Of a stretch of 38,817 bases of DNA, positions 36,592 to 38,817 are shown piece after piece. The stretch comes from Sphingosinicella sp. (GTDB lineage: Bacteria; Pseudomonadota; Alphaproteobacteria; Sphingomonadales; Sphingomonadaceae): NCBI RefSeq assembly GCF_013911755.1, contig NZ_JACESP010000029.1, positions 1 to 38,817 of the forward strand, in the 5' to 3' direction. Below the pieces are notes generated by a model. It was not told the origin of the DNA, ran no database searches, and was given only the letters and a program-made list of their open reading frames with translations. Numbering within the stretch: the stretch's first letter is position 1; each line of letters begins with the position of its first letter. The position numbers and the translations under genes are program-made.

Positions 36592-36630
36592 AAAAACGGC
36601 CGCGCACGCGTGCTCGCGCAATCGCGGCCG
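36592..36630 (-). terminator. Intrinsic terminator in the rpmH leader
   Basis: Read on the minus strand, CGGCCGCG (36630-36623) pairs with CGCGGCCG (36604-36597). An inner CGCG/CGCG stem closes an AGCA loop, and TTTTT (36596-36592) follows. It could end transcripts of the membrane-protein gene at 36693-36983, but it also lies downstream of the apparent rpmH promoter, so it may act as an attenuator. Confidence 0.75.
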
Positions 36631-36645
36631 AAACCTTCGGGCGAG

Positions 36646-36674
36646 CGCATAGGCAGGCACGCGCCCAAAGTCAA
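36646..36674 (-). promoter_or_regulatory. Sigma-70 promoter for rpmH-rnpA-yidD-yidC
   Basis: Minus-strand TTGACT (36669-36674), a 17-base spacer, and TATGCG (36646-36651) preceded by C-C. It fits the alphaproteobacterial housekeeping pattern well. It lies just after the stop of the upstream membrane-protein gene. Transcription would start near 36639, leaving a leader of about 78 bases that includes the terminator hairpin. Confidence 0.6.
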
Positions 36675-36692
36675 CGGAAAGCGTGGGCGCGC

Positions 36693-36983
36693 CTACTCCG
36701 GACGCGGCTGTTTGCGGCGGCGAAGCCCCATGTCCACCCAGCGCGCGATCTTCGGATGGCGGCGCTTGAAAGCGACGTACCGTTTGCGCGCCGCGTGCGA
36801 GTTCCTAAGCACGAGCGCAAGGCCGATCGCCGAGCCGATGAAGCCGAACGGCCCTGGAATCAGCGGCCCGCCGATGATCGGCGATAGAATCATCAGCATC
36901 ACGCCCGCCGTGATCTCCGCCCCGCGGCGCGCGAGCGAGCGCGGCCGCCGCGTCTTGCGCGGGGATGGAGAAGGCGTGGTCAA
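36693..36983 (-). CDS. PGPGW-like small membrane protein
   Basis: A protein of about 96 residues with a basic N-terminus, one or two membrane segments ([19 protein letters not shown] and [17 protein letters not shown]) joined by the PLIPGPFG turn, and a basic tail [25 protein letters not shown]. The turn and the tail resemble PGPGW-type transmembrane proteins common in alphaproteobacteria, whose function is unknown. TTG 36983 with GGGGA six bases upstream is my preferred start. TTG 37019 is an in-frame alternative. It converges with nothing and is followed by the rpmH promoter. Confidence 0.7.
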   Translation of the reverse strand: MTTPSPSPRKTRRPRSLARRGAEITAGVMLMILSPIIGGPLIPGPFGFIGSAIGLALVLRNSHAARKRYVAFKRRHPKIARWVDMGLRRRKQPRPE

Positions 36984-37144
36984 GCGGAATCCCCGAGGAA
37001 GCGCGAATCGACTTTGCAACCCAAGATGCGCCTGCGGCGTGTCAAAAAAGAGGCCGCAACCCCAAGGGTTTGACGATGCTGTTGGCGCACAGTAACCGGT
37101 GTCCCGATGCTTCGTTTCGCAGCATCAACGGGGGAAAGCCGGTC

Positions 37145-38650
37145 ATGGTTGCGCGCGTGCAGACAGTCGCGTTCATCGGGCTTGAAGCGCGCAGTATCGA
37201 TGTGCAGGTGCAGATCGCGCGCGGCGGGGCCAAATTCACCATCGTCGGCCTGCCCGACAAGGCAGTCGCCGAAAGCCAGGAGCGGGTGCGTGCGGCACTT
37301 TCCGCCATCGGCCTCGCGCTTCCCTTCCAGCGCATCACCGTCAACCTTTCCCCCGCGGACCTGCCCAAGGAAGGCAGCCACTACGACCTTCCCATCGCGC
37401 TCGGCCTGCTCGCGGCGATGGGCGTCGTCGATCTGGAGGCGCTAGCGGGCTATGCGGCGGTCGGCGAACTCGCGCTCGACGGGCGGGTGAGCCCGGTGCC
37501 CGGCGTGCTCCTCGCGGCGCTTCACGCGTCCACCAACGAACTCGGCCTCATCTGCCCGGCCGTGCAGGGCGGCGAGGCGGCGTGGGCGGGCTGCGACGTG
37601 CTCGCCGCGCCCGATCTGCTCAGCCTGCTCAACCACCTGAAAGGCACACAGTTGCTCGCCGCGCCCGTCGCATCTGTCGCCGAAGATGCCCCCCAAGCGC
37701 CCGACCTTGCCGCCGTTAAAGGCCAGGAAACCGCCAAGCGCGCGCTCGAAATCGCGGCGGCTGGCGGTCACAACCTCCTGATGTCCGGCCCCCCGGGCGC
37801 CGGAAAATCGCTGCTCGCCGCCGCGCTGCCGGGCATATTGCCGCCGCTTTCCCCGCGCGAGGCGCTTGAAGTCTCGATGGTCGCCTCGGTCGCGGGCGCG
37901 CTCGACGGCGGCAAGCTGATCCGCGCGCGGCCCTTTCGCGCGCCGCACCATTCGGCATCGATGGCGGCGCTCGTCGGCGGCGGCAACAGAGCGCGTCCGG
38001 GCGAGGTCAGCCTTGCGCATCTCGGCGTGCTGTTCCTCGACGAACTGCCCGAGTTCCAGCGCCAGGTGCTCGATTCGCTGCGCCAGCCGCTCGAAACCGG
38101 CGAGGTGAGCATTGCGCGCGCCGCGCTCCACGTCACCTACCCCGCGCGGGTGCAGCTGATCGCCGCGATGAACCCCTGCCGCTGCGGGCATCTGAGCGAC
38201 CCAGCGCTCGCCTGCGCCCGTGCGCCCCGCTGCGCGGCCGACTATCAGTCCAAACTCTCCGGGCCGCTGCTCGACCGCATCGATCTGCATGTCGAGGTCG
38301 AGCCCGTCTCCGCCGCCGACCTCGCGTTGCCGCCCCCTGCGGAAGGCTCGGCCGAAGTCGCGGCGCGCGTCGCCGCCGCCCGCGCGCTGCAGACCGCGCG
38401 CTACGAGGCGCACGGCGTCCGCACCAATGCGGAAGCCGACGGCAAGCTGCTCGAAGACGTCGCGACGCCCGACGAGGCCGGCCGCAAGCTCTTGATGCAG
38501 GCCGCCGAATCGATGCGCCTCACCGCGCGCGGCTACCACCGCGTGCTGCGCGTCGCCCGCACGCTCGCCGATCTCGCCGGCGCGGAATGCGTCGCGCGCA
38601 TCCATATCGCCGAAGCGCTCAGCTACCGTCGCCGCGCCCCCGTGAACTGA
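37145..38650 (+). CDS. comM: ComM/YifB family AAA+ ATPase (Mg-chelatase-like)
   Basis: A 501-residue AAA+ protein of the YifB/ComM family. In naturally transformable bacteria ComM is a branch-migration helicase that helps integrate incoming DNA. Elsewhere the family is often labelled a Mg-chelatase-like protease. The protein has the N-terminal ChlI-type domain (FTIVGLPDKAVAESQERVRAAL, NLSPADLPKEGSHYDLPIALG), Walker A SGPPGAGKS, PFRAPHHSAS, Walker B LFLDELPEF, sensor AAMNPCRCG, and the C-terminal RLTARGYHRVLRVARTLADL. ATG 37145 has a GGGGGAAA ribosome site and begins with the family's VARVQTVAFIGLEA. An in-frame reading 60 codons longer is rejected. Confidence 0.95.
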   Translation: MVARVQTVAFIGLEARSIDVQVQIARGGAKFTIVGLPDKAVAESQERVRAALSAIGLALPFQRITVNLSPADLPKEGSHYDLPIALGLLAAMGVVDLEALAGYAAVGELALDGRVSPVPGVLLAALHASTNELGLICPAVQGGEAAWAGCDVLAAPDLLSLLNHLKGTQLLAAPVASVAEDAPQAPDLAAVKGQETAKRALEIAAAGGHNLLMSGPPGAGKSLLAAALPGILPPLSPREALEVSMVASVAGALDGGKLIRARPFRAPHHSASMAALVGGGNRARPGEVSLAHLGVLFLDELPEFQRQVLDSLRQPLETGEVSIARAALHVTYPARVQLIAAMNPCRCGHLSDPALACARAPRCAADYQSKLSGPLLDRIDLHVEVEPVSAADLALPPPAEGSAEVAARVAAARALQTARYEAHGVRTNAEADGKLLEDVATPDEAGRKLLMQAAESMRLTARGYHRVLRVARTLADLAGAECVARIHIAEALSYRRRAPVN

Positions 38651-38746
38651 AGCCATACACGCAGGCTATCCGCCGTCGACGCCTGAACGCATTTCCATCG
38701 CCAGACCGCTCGTCTATCGTCGCTGCGCGGGCAGAGGGAGCAATTG

Positions 38747-38817
38747 ATGCCGTTACATGTGAAAATGCTGATCGGGTTCGCGTTCGGTCTCATCGCGGGG
38801 CTTGTCGTGCATTTCAC
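38747..38817 (+). CDS. Probable dicarboxylate/amino acid:cation symporter, 5' end only
   Basis: Only 23 codons are present before the window ends. They read MPLHVKMLIGFAFGLIAGLVV followed by HF, which resembles the first membrane helix of DAACS-family (GltP/DctA-like) symporters. GAGGGAG lies six bases before ATG 38747, an excellent ribosome site. The rest is outside the window, so family assignment is tentative. Confidence 0.5.
   Translation, partial: MPLHVKMLIGFAFGLIAGLVVHF

Noticed and set aside
36693-36983. Reading the small membrane protein as part of the L34 operon
   Set aside because: A promoter and a terminator lie between it and rpmH, and PGPGW-like proteins are not a usual part of this operon. 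Read-through remains possible.
36965-37144. 60-residue N-terminal extension of the comM gene
   Set aside because: It overlaps the start of the divergent membrane-protein gene and is unlike the family. ATG 37145 has a strong ribosome site and the conserved family start. A small GATGCT/AGCATC hairpin (37106-37126) lies before it but has no clear role.

Overview
The window is an ordinary, densely packed, high-GC chromosomal stretch of an alphaproteobacterium, most likely a member of the Sphingomonadales. I infer this from the protein sequences as I remember the families, and from gene neighbourhoods such as PBP activator/rsmI/yraN/gshB, argH/lptM/lysA/TIGR02302, a detached F1 operon atpHAGDC, and a hrcA-grpE pair divergent from rph. 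I see no tRNA, rRNA, CRISPR array, insertion sequence, prophage or defence island.

Left part (1-6200): partial dnaK (-) with a candidate heat-shock promoter; a periplasmic copper-chaperone gene overlapping an HExxH protein of unknown role (+); an OmpA-type envelope protein (+) ending in a strong terminator; then hrcA-grpE-lipocalin-like gene (-), whose promoter has the same architecture as that of dnaK. 6200-12820: rph-rdgB-hemW (+), a 32-bp perfect inverted repeat, a PBP-activator lipoprotein (-), and rsmI-yraN-gshB-dedA (+), tightly packed. 12814-15800: fsa-DUF484-xerC (-) and an unknown exported protein (-).

15915-19910: priA, then three methionine sulfoxide reductases (Tat-exported MsrB, cytosolic MsrB, Sec-exported MsrA) with overlapping or near-touching ends, and a small lipoprotein. 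20183-25065: F1 ATP synthase operon, delta-alpha-gamma-beta-epsilon. 31949 down to 25114 (-): a probable single operon argH-lptM-lysA-TIGR02302/DUF4175-galU-hydrolase, nearly all junctions overlapping or a few bases apart. It combines amino-acid and cell-wall precursor synthesis with envelope functions. 31966-32832 (+): a thioredoxin-like lipoprotein fused to a second domain.

36561 down to 32829 (-): rpmH-rnpA-yidD-yidC-engB-GST, the ribosome/RNase P/membrane-insertion operon. Its head is the most unusual part of the window. rpmH (L34) lies wholly inside the 5' end of rnpA in another frame, with start codons 7 bases apart, and the leader between the apparent promoter and rpmH contains a strong intrinsic terminator. 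The right end holds a PGPGW-like membrane protein (-), a comM/yifB AAA+ gene (+) and the first 23 codons of a probable dicarboxylate/cation symporter.

Most calls rest on motif recognition by eye. Promoters, non-AUG starts and the nested gene are inferences that RNA-end mapping or ribosome profiling would settle.
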